NCBI RefSeq assembly: GCF_028009165.1
Contig: NC_079243.1
Coordinates: 620,001 to 684,000 of the forward strand
DNA: 64,000 nucleotides
Source of the DNA: Akanthomyces muscarius
Lineage: Eukaryota > Ascomycota > Sordariomycetes > Hypocreales > Cordycipitaceae
Reading direction: 5' to 3'
Below the pieces are notes generated by a model. The model ran no database searches. It was not told the origin of the DNA and was given only the letters and a program-made list of their open reading frames with translations. Both the position numbers and the translations under genes were made by a program. Shown one piece after another: positions 1-12,250 of this stretch (position 1 is the first letter of the stretch; every line of letters begins with the position of its first letter).

Positions 1-3000
1 TTGTATATGCATTGCATTCTACGGACCCCCTCCGACCTCGAGCTCCATATTCCGAGGCTACAACTGGAGTTCTCTCTGCGGTTGGATACCTGCAGGCTCG
101 ATTCGCAGCAGTATCGCGGCATGTTTGTCGATGCGGAGCAATCCTTGGGCACATTCAGCGGCCTGGAGAATAAACTCGTGTTGAGAAGCGGCGGGAAAGA
201 CTCGCAACGAACAGTGCTTGTGCCCAACGGCGTAGTGAGCTTCGCACGTTCGCGCGGACATGTCCAAGTGAAAATCAGCAAAAGTACGATGACACGTGTG
301 GAGGCTTATGAGATTGATACACTGCTCGGAAGTCTTCAAGACTGTGGCAGCCATGAGAGTATGCTGTATCAGTGCTACCTGCATGCCGTGACTTCGTTCT
401 GCTTGCCCGACCCATTGACGCATCGAACAGGAACGGAGCAGGCGCTATCTATTTTGAATTCAGCTGCCGTGCACTCTTTTGCTGCGCTATCTGTGGAATC
501 CATGGGGCATTTGCACAATATTGCCAAGCTGACACCGGCCAGGCGCTACTACCCGGAAAGTGAGCGCTGCATGCAGGTAGTGGACTGGTCGACGAACTTG
601 GGATTTCTCGCTCAGCACAACAGCTACTATGCTGAAGTTCAGGCGCTCTTCAACAGACATGACTCTTTACAGATATTTAATACAGCGCAACACACGTTCA
701 CGCCACGTTTACCTGCTATGGACCATAACTTGCTGGACCGGGACGTGAATCGGTCGTCGACGGTTCGCATTTCTGGATTTGGAGCAGAAGGTTTTAACAC
801 AGATAAGGATCGTTGCTACGCCGGACGGGGCCAGTGGCAAGATTCTCTCGCAGCGAAGCGCACGTTCGAAATCACAAGGGCTTTACTGCGTGCCCGCGCA
901 CAGCCGTGCAGCGAGATAAGACCGGATCTCGTGGCACACATGTGGAAGTACCTGCAGGATTCACACGTCGCCCGCCAGACAGATACCCCGCGCACGAAGT
1001 TAGAATATGACGCTGAATGGTTCATTGAGTCAAAAGAATTTATCTCTGAAGACTGGCTCAGCATCCATCACTATCTGAGCCATGGTGGAACCTCGGTGAA
1101 TGGCAGCGACATCGCTATGTGGCTTGCGACGCTGGCATTCTCAGAACATTCTGATATGACAGTTCTGCAGATCCTCGCTGGCTTCCACAACAACCCTTCA
1201 ATGGCTTCCATTACGTTACCCACAGCCTACAGATTCGACATCGGACGAGGGTTCGAAGTCGATGAAAACGAGCTTCGCGCCGCGATTCGTGCTGCGGCAC
1301 ACCCCATTGAACATTGTCCGCCTCTTCACATCGTACAGCATCATCAAGAAAGCTACGAAACTTTTAGACGGAGGCAGCTGAAGCAGTTGGAAAAAGCTGC
1401 GGCCCCGTTTTGTGAAGATATCCAAGAGCGGCTGAAGCGCCAGTGGTTATGCGAAGTGCCGCACTTGCCGACGACATTGGCAGCGGAAGCATATTTCAAC
1501 ATGTCACAGGTGATGAGCACTGCAAAAGGGCTCTTTAAAAATTGGTATGACAACCATCGATTCCGGCAGTACCTCGAAGAAATAGCACGCCAGATAAATC
1601 GTGACACATTGCCGCAACAGATGGATTCTCCCTGCTGCGCAGTGGAAAAATGGGCGCAAGAAGGACGACAGCGCTTCGTCAACTCCTCTGCCATTTTTGG
1701 TCATGCTGCTCCAACTCTGGAGCCATTCCAATCACTTGATCTACGGTCGCACTTGCATCCTCGCGTCGTGTCTGGAAAAACAGAACCTGCCGTGATGTCC
1801 CTCGTCGCTCGCCTGGAGGCTATCGCAGGTTGCCCGTACGAAAAGGAGTACGTCAGAAATCTAAAATCTAGTTGCCGATCGGCACGGAACTGCGATACAA
1901 GATGGGAGTTGATGGATAATGCGCACGATGCGACGCTGGAAAAAGCAGTGGCTGCATGGAGAGAGAATGCGCAAGCCCGCGTCGACAGGGTGTACGACGT
2001 AATGCTGCAGTCGATTCGCGCGCCTCAGGCAGATGCAGAAGCAAGCATTCAGCAATGGCCTAGGATCTCACCGGCGTTCTTTCTCCGACAGTTGTCACAC
2101 AGTCGGTGGCGAGCACTGCCTTTAGGATGGAAGGATTGCATTATAGAGTACGGTCGGGCGATCACCTCCTTGCAGCAAGCGCGCCGGTTGTCCAACTCAT
2201 GCGATGATAGAGCCAAGTTGATTGCGGAGATCCAAAATCCAGGACATAAGAGTTGGAGCCCGGGAGATCACCCCGAGTGGCTGCTGCTGGAGGTGGAGAA
2301 TAATATTCTCATACGAGAGGTCCAGCACCGAATGGCACAGCACATGAGTGCGCCGGCATCGGGCCAAAACGAAATCATGCAGCTGATCATGGGCGGCGGG
2401 AAGTCTTCCGTGATAGTGCCGATGCTCGCCTCCGCTCTGGCCGACGGGACCCGGCTGACGCGCGTCATAGTCGCCAAGCCGCAAGCCAAGCAGATGTTTT
2501 CAATGCTGGTGGCAAAGCTTGGACGCCTGCTAGATCGACGCATCTACCTCATGCCCTTTTCCCGGTCAGTTCGGGTAGACGGCGCCAGCATGGAGGTCAT
2601 CCAGCGTCTCTATAGCCACTGCATGGCCACGGGCGGCGTCCTCCTAGTCCAGCCGGAGCATATACTCTCTTTCCAACTGATGACGATAGAGAAACAAATA
2701 TCCGGCGCGATTGAAGGACGCCTCATGTTAGAAACCTTGCAATTTCTCCAACGAAACTCTCGCGACATCATAGATGAAAGCGACGAAATTCTCAGCGTCA
2801 AATACGAGCTCGTCTACACTATGGGCACGCAGCGCTCCATCGACCATGCACCGGCCCGTTGGATTGTTATCTCCGAAGTGCTCGATGTGGTTAAGAGATG
2901 CATCCCGGCAGTACAGGCACGCTTCCCAGAGGGAGTAGAAGTATATCCTGGACACCGTGGCTCCTTTCCCCGAACACGTATTTTACAATACGAGGCTTTT

Positions 3001-5485
3001 GTTGAGCTGTCTTGTCACGTTGCTGAGAGCATCTGCAAGAAGGGGCTGAGTGGGTTTTCGATTGCGCACCAGTCTGAGGCGGTCCGGGCCGCGGTATGCC
3101 TCTACATTAGCAAACCGCACCTGGCACAAGATGAACGTGATTACGTGGAACTGCACAGCGGATTCATGACCGATGAAACAAGAGATACGCTGCTGTTGCT
3201 GCGAGGTCTCATGGCGCTAGGCATCTTATCGTTCATTCTCGAAAAGAAGCGTTGGAGGGTGGATTACGGTCTTGATCCCCTTCGGCAGCGCCCGACACGG
3301 ATGGCCGTGCCGTTTCGTGCCAAAGATCTTCCTTCTGATAGATCAGACTTTAGTCACCCAGATGTAGTCATTGCGTTTACCTCGCTCAGCTATTATTATG
3401 AGGGGCTCTCGGACGATGATTTGGTCCTAAGTATAAGCCATCTGCAGGTTTCCGACCAGGCAGATGTGGAGTATCAAGATTGGGTCAAAGACGCAGAGGA
3501 TTTACCCTCTTCACTCCATCAGCTTGTGAGCATCAATTTAGAGGACCGTCAGTCTTGTGTAAGCGACTTGTTCCCTTGTTTGCGGTATGCCAAGAGCGTC
3601 ATTGACTATTTCTTGGCGCATCTCGTCTTCGCGAAAGAGATGAAGGAATTTCCTCACAAACTTTCGGCGTCGGGGTGGGACATAGCAGCCACGAAGGACA
3701 ATCCAACGACTGGCTTCAGCGGCACGAACGACTCACGCGTTGTGCTTCCCATGTCGATGCGTCAGATAGATCTCGACGCGCAAGTGCACACCAACGCCCT
3801 GGTTTTAGAGTACTTGTTGCAACCTGAAAATGTTGCCGTGCCTGCGCCACACCGACGCGACATCGATTTGTCTGATGCGGAGCGGCTGCTTACCATGGTA
3901 ACAAGCATGACCCCGCCCGTTCGCGTCATCCTAGACGTTGGCGCCCAGATTCTGGAACTTGACAACATCAGCGTCGCGCGGAAGTGGCTGTCAATGCTCA
4001 GGAATGATAACGCGATACAAGCAGCCGTCTTTGTTGACAAAGAGGACCAGATCTGCGTCCTCGATCGGAAAGGGCATGTTGCCCTGCTACACGCATCACC
4101 ATTTGCAACCCAGCTTGGCAGTTGCGTCGTTTTCCTGGACGAAGCCCACACTCGCGGAATCGACTTGGTGCTACCACAATACTACCGAGCAGCCGTTACA
4201 CTCGGCGCGAACTTAACAAAAGACAGGCTCGTTCAAGGTAAGGTCGAGCGCAGCGGTGAGACAGATCTGTGCTAACCAGTTGCTAGCCTGTATGCGGATG
4301 AGAAGGCTAGGCCACGGGCAGTCTGTCGTCTTTTGCGTCCCAAGTGAGATTTGCTCCAAGATGAACACGGACAACCCCACCGTCGCAGACATTCTGTTGT
4401 GGGTAATCCGAGGCACGTGGGAAGATGCAGCACGCAGCGTCCCTCTGTGGGCTGCGCAGGGACGGCGGCATGGCTGGCAGAGAAAGATCTGGGAAGACGC
4501 GCAGACTGAAGACGGTGCGGTTCGGATGACCGAGGCGCACGCCCGCAGACTTTTGGAAGAGGAGGCCATGTCCATACGCGATCGCTATCAGCCCCGCACC
4601 GCGGTCGCGCCGCTGGCAGAGGACGATCCCATCAGCCAGCGGTTCCGTGTGTTCAAGCGGATGGATCAGTTCTCGGCGGCGCTGAGTGAGGAACAAGAGC
4701 GTGAGCTCTCGCCGGAAGTTGAACGTGAGCGGCAGATTCAGAAGGCGCCTCCCGCAAAACCTGCCGCCCACTGCTTGCACCCAGATATCATCGCTTTCGT
4801 TGCCACCGGACTCATTGCGGCAAACTCGTCAGCACATATGCCAGCATATACTTCGCTCTCGACAACAGCTGCCGCACAATGTATGGACTTACAAAAATGC
4901 CCACGCAATGTCTATGTATCTCGGGATTTTGCCATAACTGTCGAGGGCGGAGGTTCAGACTGCACGCAACGCCAAGTGCAATGGGTCTTGCTGAGCATGC
5001 TGCAGTCGTCGATGGGCGCAATTGACAAGATGATCATCATCAGTCCATTTGAAGCGCAGGAACTGTTGCCATCGATCCAAAAATCTGCGCACGCTGCATT
5101 GTGCCTGTACTCACCCAGACCCAACAAAGGCTACCATGCTTTGGATGGCTTAGACCTGTACACTGTGCCAGAGCAACCGGCTTTGGCCGTCCCACCACAA
5201 CTTATTACCGAATTAACCGTATTTGCTGGCGAGCTTTACTTCAGCTCGTTTGCAGAATGTGTTCGCGTCTGCTATTATTTTGGCATTAACATATCGGGTA
5301 TTCACGAACAACAAAAAGAGTGTATTGACGCAAACAGCATCTTTTACAGCCCGTCGAGCTGCTTCGCTACAAGTCCAGTCAAATTCTTGCAAGTCTTCCT
5401 GTCTCAAGTTCGCAGGGGCTGTGGCGGTATTGGGAAGACGCACATGGGCTTCATTCTAGAATACCGATATCCGAAGGACTTGTGA
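1..5485 (+). CDS. DUF3638-family giant P-loop protein, 3' part (5' end outside window)
   Basis: Reads open from base 1 with no credible start, so only the C-terminal about 1811 residues are present; members of this fungal family often reach about 3000 aa. An intron at 4238-4286 (donor GTAAGG, branch GCTAAC, acceptor CTAG) joins the two long frames in phase. Visible motifs are a P-loop-like MGGGKSS near residue 797, an acidic Walker-B-like DIIDESDEIL near 922, and FLDEAHTRGIDL near 1378, the usual DUF3638 then DUF3645 order. The C-terminal exon carries the family-typical acidic SEEQERELSPEVE stretch and a conserved end (TSPVKFLQVF, THMG). The motifs suggest an NTPase or helicase-like machine; the biochemical role is unknown. 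It ends with TGA at 5483-5485. No frame damage is seen. Confidence 0.9.
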
Positions 5486-5842
5486 GCACATAATGCCGGT
5501 TTGGATTGCCACAGGCAATCGAAGGCTACTACCAGGCACCGAACAGAGACGCTACAGGAATTCATTGGCTAAATTCTAAGCCTGGCACGTATCCAGAACA
5601 CATGGCTAGAGAGTACACGGAGCTGATCGTTGCTTTCGGTATTTTTTAAATCAACAAACCCTTGAAAATAGCGGAATTACTTCTGTCGCGTCCCGTCGCG
5701 GTGGTTCGGGGTTTGTGTGGCATGACCTCTGGTCCATGGCGTTTGCTTCCGAGTCGGCCGTGTCTTGAAAAGGTTTCTGTGAAGTCCCTCGCCCTTAAAA
5801 CAACGATCCCAATCGCACAACCCTTCGGTCAGCCGCCGTCTG

Positions 5843-6198
5843 TCAAGGTATTGACAGCTTCATGTTCCGCCACTCGGTAACCATTGCCGACCTGCCGACC
5901 GCAAATTAGCCAAGAGAATGCCGGAGACTTAAGTAGGTTAAGGCTCCACTTGAACTTACGGCTCTTCATATGAAATTGGTATGTGTTCAACGACACAAAA
6001 TTGCAAAAAACGCTTGGTAGTCTCCCGACCTTCAAAGACAACCATAACATCTGCTCTCGACGGCTTACGCTGTCCAACTGCGATACGTTCCTTTATAATG
6101 AGACGAGCTCGCCATGCTTGCACACTGGCCCGCACTGTAGCGATGTCCTCTAGATCGACGCTGGAATCATGATCATGTTTTGCTTGTCTCCACTCCAT
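5843..6198 (-). CDS. Small two-exon hypothetical protein, about 95 aa
   Basis: The first exon (6198-5960) encodes 79 residues starting MEWRQAKHDHD. It ends at a perfect GTAAGT donor. The intron 5959-5892 (68 bp) has a GGCTAAT branch-like site and a CGGCAG acceptor. The second exon (5891-5843) adds about 16 codons to a TGA. A TATATAA-like motif lies roughly 20 nt upstream of the ATG. The product is soluble and basic, with a segment DVMVVFEGRE, but I recognise no family. The complete intron signals in phase are the main reason to believe it; it could equally be a remnant of a larger gene. Confidence 0.4.
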
Positions 6199-6284
6199 GA
6201 AGCTGAAAACTCCTTATATAAGACGTCTACCCGCCGCGAGCCAGCACTGGGGCTGTGCGGATGAGTCAGCACTGGTCAAACGGT

Positions 6285-6440
6285 GGGAGCTCATAAGTTA
6301 GTTAGAGCCACGGGTCCGTACAAGCACACGGGTACCTTATGTAATCGGCTTCCTCCAAGAGGCGGCCCCTACATTCGCGCCCGGGCGCGAATGTAGGGGC
6401 CGCCGTGTGCTTGTACGGACCCGTGGCTCTATGAGCTCCC
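6285..6440. repeat. Nested inverted repeat with a perfect 44-bp palindrome
   Basis: Positions 6361-6404 form a perfect palindrome with 22-bp arms and no loop, very GC-rich at its centre. It is enclosed by an outer inverted repeat: 6303-6331 and 6403-6431 are perfect 29-bp reverse complements. Beyond these, the arms continue for about 11 bp (6285-6295 against 6430-6440), interrupted only by a 9-bp insertion AGTTAGTTA on the left arm. The right half overlaps the 3' coding end of the minus-strand gene at 6337-7941. The structure could form a cruciform or a long RNA hairpin. Confidence 0.9.
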
Positions 6441-7941
6441 TCAAACGGTCTGTTTTGATTTGATGGATCCTCCAGTGCCTATCAGCCATTACGATAGCGG
6501 CTTCGGCCATCGCGATTGGTGTCGGTGTAGTTCGGACAATTTTGCCTCCCAATGCACTACTAGAGATGTCATGCGTCTCCTCTATTGGTGTAGCGGACCG
6601 TGCCTGCGTAGTAGATGGCTTCTCGGGGCTTGAAGTTGCTTCATCAAGTGCAAGGCCGAGCTCCTCTTCCACCGTAGAAGCCCCCGCTGTCTCGAAAGTG
6701 GTGGAGGCACCCTGGCAGCGTCCACGTACCGATTCGCAGTTTCCACAACGACGGAATAGGTCGTCGTCGACCATAATGCATTGTTCGAATGGACCTTGGT
6801 TCTTCTTTTCGCAATACGTGCAGGCTTGTTCCATCACTTCCCCAGATGCTTGTATCATACATGAAACAATCTTGACGCCATTCTCGCAGATGCCGATGAG
6901 ATGGTCCTGGGTGAAATTACGACCTTGACGTAGCTGGACTGGACGCTTGACTGGGTTCTGCAGGACTCTGTCCACACGTTTTGCACCCCATGTGCCGACT
7001 TGCTGGAGTTCGCCTTTATGGGAGCCATCCGAGTCGATGATCTTGAGCACGACAGTGCCGTGAGTGCCATCTTGCTCACCATGCGCCCCCTCCTCGCGAG
7101 ATGAGGTACTGGTCTCGACGGCCCTGTCCGGTGTACAACAGCGGAGCTACCCTCCTCACCGTCTAAATGTTGTTCACATAGAGAGGCGGCGGCGGTCGAT
7201 CTCCTCCTCTTTTTATTCGGCCCTACCTGCTCCTCCTGATCGTACCATTCACGTTTTCGGTAGGCAGACTCCTCTGCTTCGTGCAGCAGTCCAGCCTGGC
7301 CACTGTTCGAGACAGAATGACGGTTGATCTAGATTTTTCGTTAGCTGCGCTGCCTTTAGTAATCAACCGCACAAGCTGTTTACCTCGTGGCATGTGCCGA
7401 GGCTGGCGCTGTCCGGCACCTCCTCGGTAGCTTGCTCGGGATCATAGAGCAAGCACGGTTCCAAGGTCCTTGCATTAAACTTTTGAAGAGATTGCTGAAA
7501 GAATGGGGGTGGTAGTGTTGCCACGAGCCGATCCGATAACTCTTGGAAAACAGTCGCGACCCGCTCCTTCCATGCGTCCTCAGCGTACTTAAGGCCATTC
7601 AACTCCAGCGATTTCCGTTCACCCGCGTAGTGAATAATCTCGTTTTCGATGCTACCAGCGTCTTCCGGTCGCTGCTCGTGAAGGCGCTTAAAGCATTGTT
7701 GCAAGACGCTGTTGAGCTGAGCCACGATCTGGTCATGGAGGACCTGTGGGGGTTGTATCTCATTAAAGTCGGCGAATGCCTTTTTAGTATGATCTGCCAG
7801 GCGGTGAAGAACCCTCGATGCGGACTCGCTGGACTCAATGGTTCCGGCTAGAGAAGGTCGTGCCGTGCGAACTGTGTCTAACTGGCTCGTTTGCATGTTT
7901 TGTCCGCTTATAACAGATGAGAGCTCAGCCAGACTTTGCAT
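6337..7941 (-). CDS. Cysteine-cluster (DUF3716-like) fungal protein, three exons
   Basis: Proposed exons are 7941-7384, 7328-7227 and 7146-6337, about 489 aa. Intron 1 (55 bp) has donor GTAAAC, branch GCTAAC and acceptor CTAG; intron 2 (80 bp) has donor GTAGGG and acceptor TAG. Both junctions are phase 0 and remove all stops. Exon 3 carries the recognisable part: a small zinc-binding-like cluster CTYC..(PFEQC)..CGNC..GRC of the type found in DUF3716 proteins, preceded by the hydrophilic HLIGICENG region. Exon 1 is helical and acidic, starting MQSLAEL. The last 30 or so codons are encoded by the palindrome region and look unlike the rest (RTSTRRPLHSRPG), so the original C-terminus may have been replaced. 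Function unknown; the intron 2 boundaries are the least certain. Confidence 0.55.
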
Positions 7942-8958
7942 GATTCAGTCTTGTCCATGCCGACATAAGAGTTGGGCCTCAGCATCCGCCTGGCAGGTTT
8001 TTAATCACCAGAAAACGCATAGTTGAAGACCGTATCTCCTGGGTGTGCGGGCGACTATGCCTTCAGGCGTCTCAGACGAAAGCCATTTGCGACCGCCCTG
8101 CCCGCACTGCGCTAGCTCTCGGTGTCGTAGGTTCGCACTAGGCCCTGGATCAGAGTGACGCGTACTACACGAATATGAGGACACAAGCGCAACGGGGTCA
8201 AGCATCTATTCATAATCCGCTGACCTGTTGGCATCAAGGTGCGAAGGGTAGCCGAAATGGCGCGTATAGACTTGTTAGGTGCTGGAGGCCTGCTGAGGGC
8301 GTTTGGCAGGCCTTGGTCACTGCTGGAACCCGACCTTCTTCTTTCCACCCACCCCAGCTCCTCTATGCTGAAGCATTCAATAGCCACATGCACGTACAGG
8401 CGAAAAGGAACACTATCAAACGTGATCCCAGAAGCTAGCAGCGCGGCGCAAACTCGGCAGGGGTCAGTCCGTTGGGGTTTGAAAATGTGTGCATGCGCAG
8501 ACTATAATTCGGCGTCTGGCATTTCGCCCATCCATAGATTGGCAAACGGCGGGTTTGGCGCGGGCAGGGTCGGGACACCAGGCCAAAAACTTATCCCGTC
8601 AAGTTGCAGACGCTGAACTTCACGATAGCGCGATCGGTTATCGCCACATTACCCCGCTGTGTGGTATCGATGCTTCGGGCATAGTCAACAATGCCCACGG
8701 CAGTATATCACGTTGCAAAGCAAGATGGCCCACACCACTGTGCTGAAGAGATGAACTTTTTTTTGACCAAATCATTCTGGTGTGGCATGCTAGTGGCTAA
8801 AGTTCTCGCCGCATTGAGATCGCATGTGAGCGAACGCATTCCAGTGGCGGGTTGTATTTTGGTAAGACTCACGTGAACTTTGCTCTAATGTCCGCCACAG
8901 ACAGAGGCCGCCACGATCTGCAAGTTCTATAATCATTGAGCTCGTAAGCAGAATCATC
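7942..8958. other. Intergenic stretch without a supportable gene
   Basis: Short frames occur on both strands, but none has convincing composition, motifs or splice signals. It probably contains the upstream regions of the divergent genes at 7941 (minus) and 8959 (plus). Confidence 0.5.
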
Positions 8959-10242
8959 ATGAACAGGAAAGAAGAGAGTAATGCTCCGAGCCGCGCGTCT
9001 GAGTCTGACTCTCTCTCAGTCGTGTTCGAGTCGGCCCAACGATGGCCGCAGCCATTGCGGCACTTCATCGAGACCAATCTCACATCGGCCGAAATTCGCT
9101 CCGTATGGTCTCAATTGAAAAGCTCTTGTGCGCTGGGCCGCCAGGTCCTTTGGACTGGTATGACACGAGAAGCGGCACAGAAATGGGCGGATTGTCATGG
9201 TATGCAGACCCTGACCACTGCCATGGGAGAGTATATGAATCCGAAGAGCGAACTTTGCCCGCAGAGGGAAAAAACACAGGCGGCGTGGATCAATTTTATA
9301 CATGGAGCTTCGGCGCTTTTTGCTCTACGCATCAGCCAAGGCGAGGTAGTCACTGTTCTGTCAAACCCGCCTCCCCAGCGCTTCCACCCGGAAGGAAACA
9401 CTAGTTTCCAATGTATCGAAGGTCCGATTGTGACTGGCGTACTCGGCAACCGAGCCGTGACCAGGATCGAGATAGTTCATCCCAAAGTGTCCGATCTTAC
9501 ATACGAAGTCTGGCCGGAAGATCATGTGCATGACTGGCTGGACAGGCATAGCGCCCCGCCGTCAGTGGTGCATTGGAGGCCGGTCAAGCAAAGAACGACT
9601 CTACAACTGCGAGAAGCCACCGCTGTGAATGAAACGATGTTTTACGACGCGCTCGCACTGCCTCATCGAGCAGCCCCAGGAAGGCTAGAGAGCAGTAAGG
9701 CTGCTGAACGGAAGCCTTTGCTCATAGGCGAATTGTGTCAGCCACATGCCGCTGATACCAAGAGATCCCAGCACAAGAAAGAGGCAGCAGCCTTGGAAGC
9801 TGCACTGTGCAAAAAGATGCGAGAATTCAGCAGCGTAAGAAAGGCTGATCGTCTGAGGCTTCACAACGAGCATGTGTCCGTCATGCAGGGCCTTCGGGGG
9901 AAGGCTGTCAAGAAACTCGCACACCAGAGGCATAACAAAATGCGACAAGAATTGACCAGTATGCACAAAAACAAGCTGGATCGATTGGAAAAGGATATGA
10001 GAGCTAGCCGGCAGGTACTTAGAGAGAGACACAAGATGGAGATGAGGCATAGCAGAGGCTACCAGCAACACATTCAAGTTGAAAGCGCCCGAGAAAGCAA
10101 CGCACTCGCGACCGAAGCGAAGGAGATGAATTCTAGCGTTGGTCTTCTCTCACGTTTTTCTCAATTTCTTCGTTTCCTTCTCCATGCTGCGGGCCAGTTG
10201 TGGCTGACCTGGACCACGAGGGAAGATTTACTTCCAAGATAG
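8959..10242 (+). CDS. Unrecognised conserved-looking fungal protein, 427 aa, basic helical C-terminal half
   Basis: Single exon starting at ATG 8959 (MNRKEESNA). Residues about 60-210 look like a compact globular domain with a WTGMTREAAQKWAD motif, QTLTTAMG, then a VTVLSNPPPQRFHP strand-turn and RIEIVHPKV. I have seen this pattern in fungal hypothetical proteins but cannot name a family. Residues about 265-380 are extremely rich in Lys, Arg, Glu and His (KKMREFSSVRKADRLRLH and similar) and should form a long coiled coil. The last about 30 residues are hydrophobic and aromatic (FSQFLRFLLHAAGQLWLTW), possibly a membrane anchor. No signal peptide. It stands alone between a cysteine-cluster gene and a relic-strewn stretch. 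Codon use looks normal. Confidence 0.7.
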   Translation: MNRKEESNAPSRASESDSLSVVFESAQRWPQPLRHFIETNLTSAEIRSVWSQLKSSCALGRQVLWTGMTREAAQKWADCHGMQTLTTAMGEYMNPKSELCPQREKTQAAWINFIHGASALFALRISQGEVVTVLSNPPPQRFHPEGNTSFQCIEGPIVTGVLGNRAVTRIEIVHPKVSDLTYEVWPEDHVHDWLDRHSAPPSVVHWRPVKQRTTLQLREATAVNETMFYDALALPHRAAPGRLESSKAAERKPLLIGELCQPHAADTKRSQHKKEAAALEAALCKKMREFSSVRKADRLRLHNEHVSVMQGLRGKAVKKLAHQRHNKMRQELTSMHKNKLDRLEKDMRASRQVLRERHKMEMRHSRGYQQHIQVESARESNALATEAKEMNSSVGLLSRFSQFLRFLLHAAGQLWLTWTTREDLLPR

Positions 10243-11586
10243 AGTGATACTCATGCTCTCCTCACCGTCGTTTAACTCCCACTTCCGAAATATTCACACC
10301 TGCATTAATACAAACGCTTTATTGAAGTCTGGATTATAAATGCAAGAAATAGGCTACTTTCACCGGACCCGCCATGTAGGCCCGTGCAACAAAGGCCAAG
10401 GCACAACTCAATGCGACCATGGAAGAAAATGCCGATTCATGATAGCGAAATTGTGCTGGACTGCGTTTGCCTGGCGGGCAGACGACTCGGTGTAAGTAGC
10501 TAAGAAAATTATGTGCCAGCTATAATAGGTAACTTAGCGGGTTGTACTAGAGTAGGCTTTAAGACGTGCTATCGAGCCTTCTACGGATAAATGTACAGTT
10601 GTACCCGCTAAGTGGGCCCCAACTGGGCGCGTCACGCCCAAGTTCTCAACTAGTTGCCCCTGGAATACTTGTCCTGTCATCATCCTCCAACAGTAGCAGT
10701 TTCGCGCCCAATGGCATATGTCTGTCTAAACCGATACCAGTCAGCGAAATCACGATGATGCTGGCGTTCTGCGTCCGCGGCGGCAACCGCGTCCGCGTCG
10801 CGCCAACAACTGTTGTCGCCTGGTCTTTGTACGGGGACCAGCGGGAGCCCTGCTGTCAGTGGCGTATATCGCCGCAAACAAAGGAAATGCAAGATATGAA
10901 GATTTAACGAGTAGCGTTGTCCCAACGGCCAAAAGTCTTTCAAACGGCTACAGGGTAGTTTGAATAGTGTACTACCACGGCCCTTGATCTAGCCTGACCG
11001 CCTCTTTTCTGTGCGCTCTAACATGCATCAGAAGCTCTACGAAATGGATATACTTGGGAGGAACTCTCGCAGACTCTTTCCTGTTTGGAGACGAAAAATA
11101 GTGGCGCATTTGGCGGCTGTGGCAAAGGTTCAAAATTGAAGAACATAAGTTTGACCAGGAATGCAGTCGCTGCGCCGAAGAAGATAAGGGTCTCGGCGGC
11201 GTCGGTTTTTACGAGTCACCCCAAAAAACACAGCCGAAGCGAGGTGCCGACCAAAATACGACCAACCCATCCAAAAGACAACGAACAACGAGCAATGCTC
11301 AATGATAAATATTATTGCGGAAAATAAGGCACAAAAATGACGTCTGATGTTGCAATGCTTAAGGTGATACGTCCTACGACCCATAAATGAAGCCCTTCGA
11401 AGCGTCATTTGGTGAATAATGAACCCATATTCGATTTTCAATTTATTTGTGAGTTGGAGACAGCCTGCTGCGGTGTTCGACACAATGGAGAGAACCGACG
11501 ACAGTAAACTCTTTTGCGAGGAGTTACAGTAACTAACTTAGTGGTTTACTTAGGATTGCAAAAGTTTCAGCGGACTATGGCGAGTG
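10243..11586. other. Intergenic stretch without a supportable gene
   Basis: Several overlapping short frames on both strands, none with recognisable motifs or a splice pattern. Nothing further seen. Confidence 0.5.
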
Positions 11587-11670
11587 CTCAGCGGTCTACT
11601 GCGAGGGCTCAGCGGTCTACTGCGAGGGCTCAGCGGTCTACTGCGAGGGCTTAGCGGGCTACTGGTACTG
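11587..11670. repeat. 21-bp tandem repeat, about 4 copies
   Basis: Copies begin at 11587, 11608, 11629 and 11650 with core CTCAGCGGTCTACTGCGAGGG. The first three are identical or nearly so; the fourth is degraded (CTTAGCGGGCTACTGG). It directly precedes a coding-looking relic. Confidence 0.9.
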
Positions 11671-11679
11671 TGAGGGTCT

Positions 11680-12250
11680 AGCTGGCCGGCCAGTAACGCA
11701 GCCTCAAGCGTGCGGCGCTGGAGACAGCGCAGGCCTATGAAGCACGGAGTTTGGTCGGCAACAAAAGGCTGAGACGACGGAGAATTTGCTTCGGCAGCAA
11801 CATATCATTGATCCAGGTCCGGGCGCTCATTCAGAAGGATTCGAGCGCCAAAAGGAGCAAAGAGGCCCGACTGGTGAAAGGGTTCGGTCACACTACCAAG
11901 CCGCGCTGCATTGTCTACAAAACTGCTTGGGGGACTCGAGGTGTGATCTTATACTCATGCTGGTGCTCACTACCTGCTCATCGTCCAAGAGGTTAGATGT
12001 GCAAGAAGGCGACACGCACTTCAGCGTATCTACCAAGCCGAACAATCCGCCGGTGCTGACAGCCTGTCTCATCACACGAATGCTGTGGTTCTCACTGCCC
12101 GAGGCGTTCCCGTGGCAAAACGATGACACTCAGGTTTTAAGCGTACCGGACATGGTGAAGGAAATTGATAAGTCGGAGCCGAGGGGAGCGAAGCAGAGCA
12201 CTCAACGCATCTTAAATGGCGTATACCTCCAGATTAACTCTAGTGCTTAA
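11680..12250 (+). pseudogene. Frameshifted relic of an unrecognised fungal gene
   Basis: Coding-like sequence continues across two frames. The first segment reads KRAALETAQAYEARSLVGNK in one frame; the sense then moves to another frame from about 11760 (KAETTENLLRQQ, then EGFERQKEQR), continuing to LITRMLWFSLPEAFPW and VPDMVKEIDKSEP before stopping at 12250. A helical N-terminal part followed by the aromatic LWFSLPEAFPW motif resembles proteins that accompany DUF3716-type genes, but I cannot assign it. The frame change without splice signals argues for decay. Confidence 0.4.
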
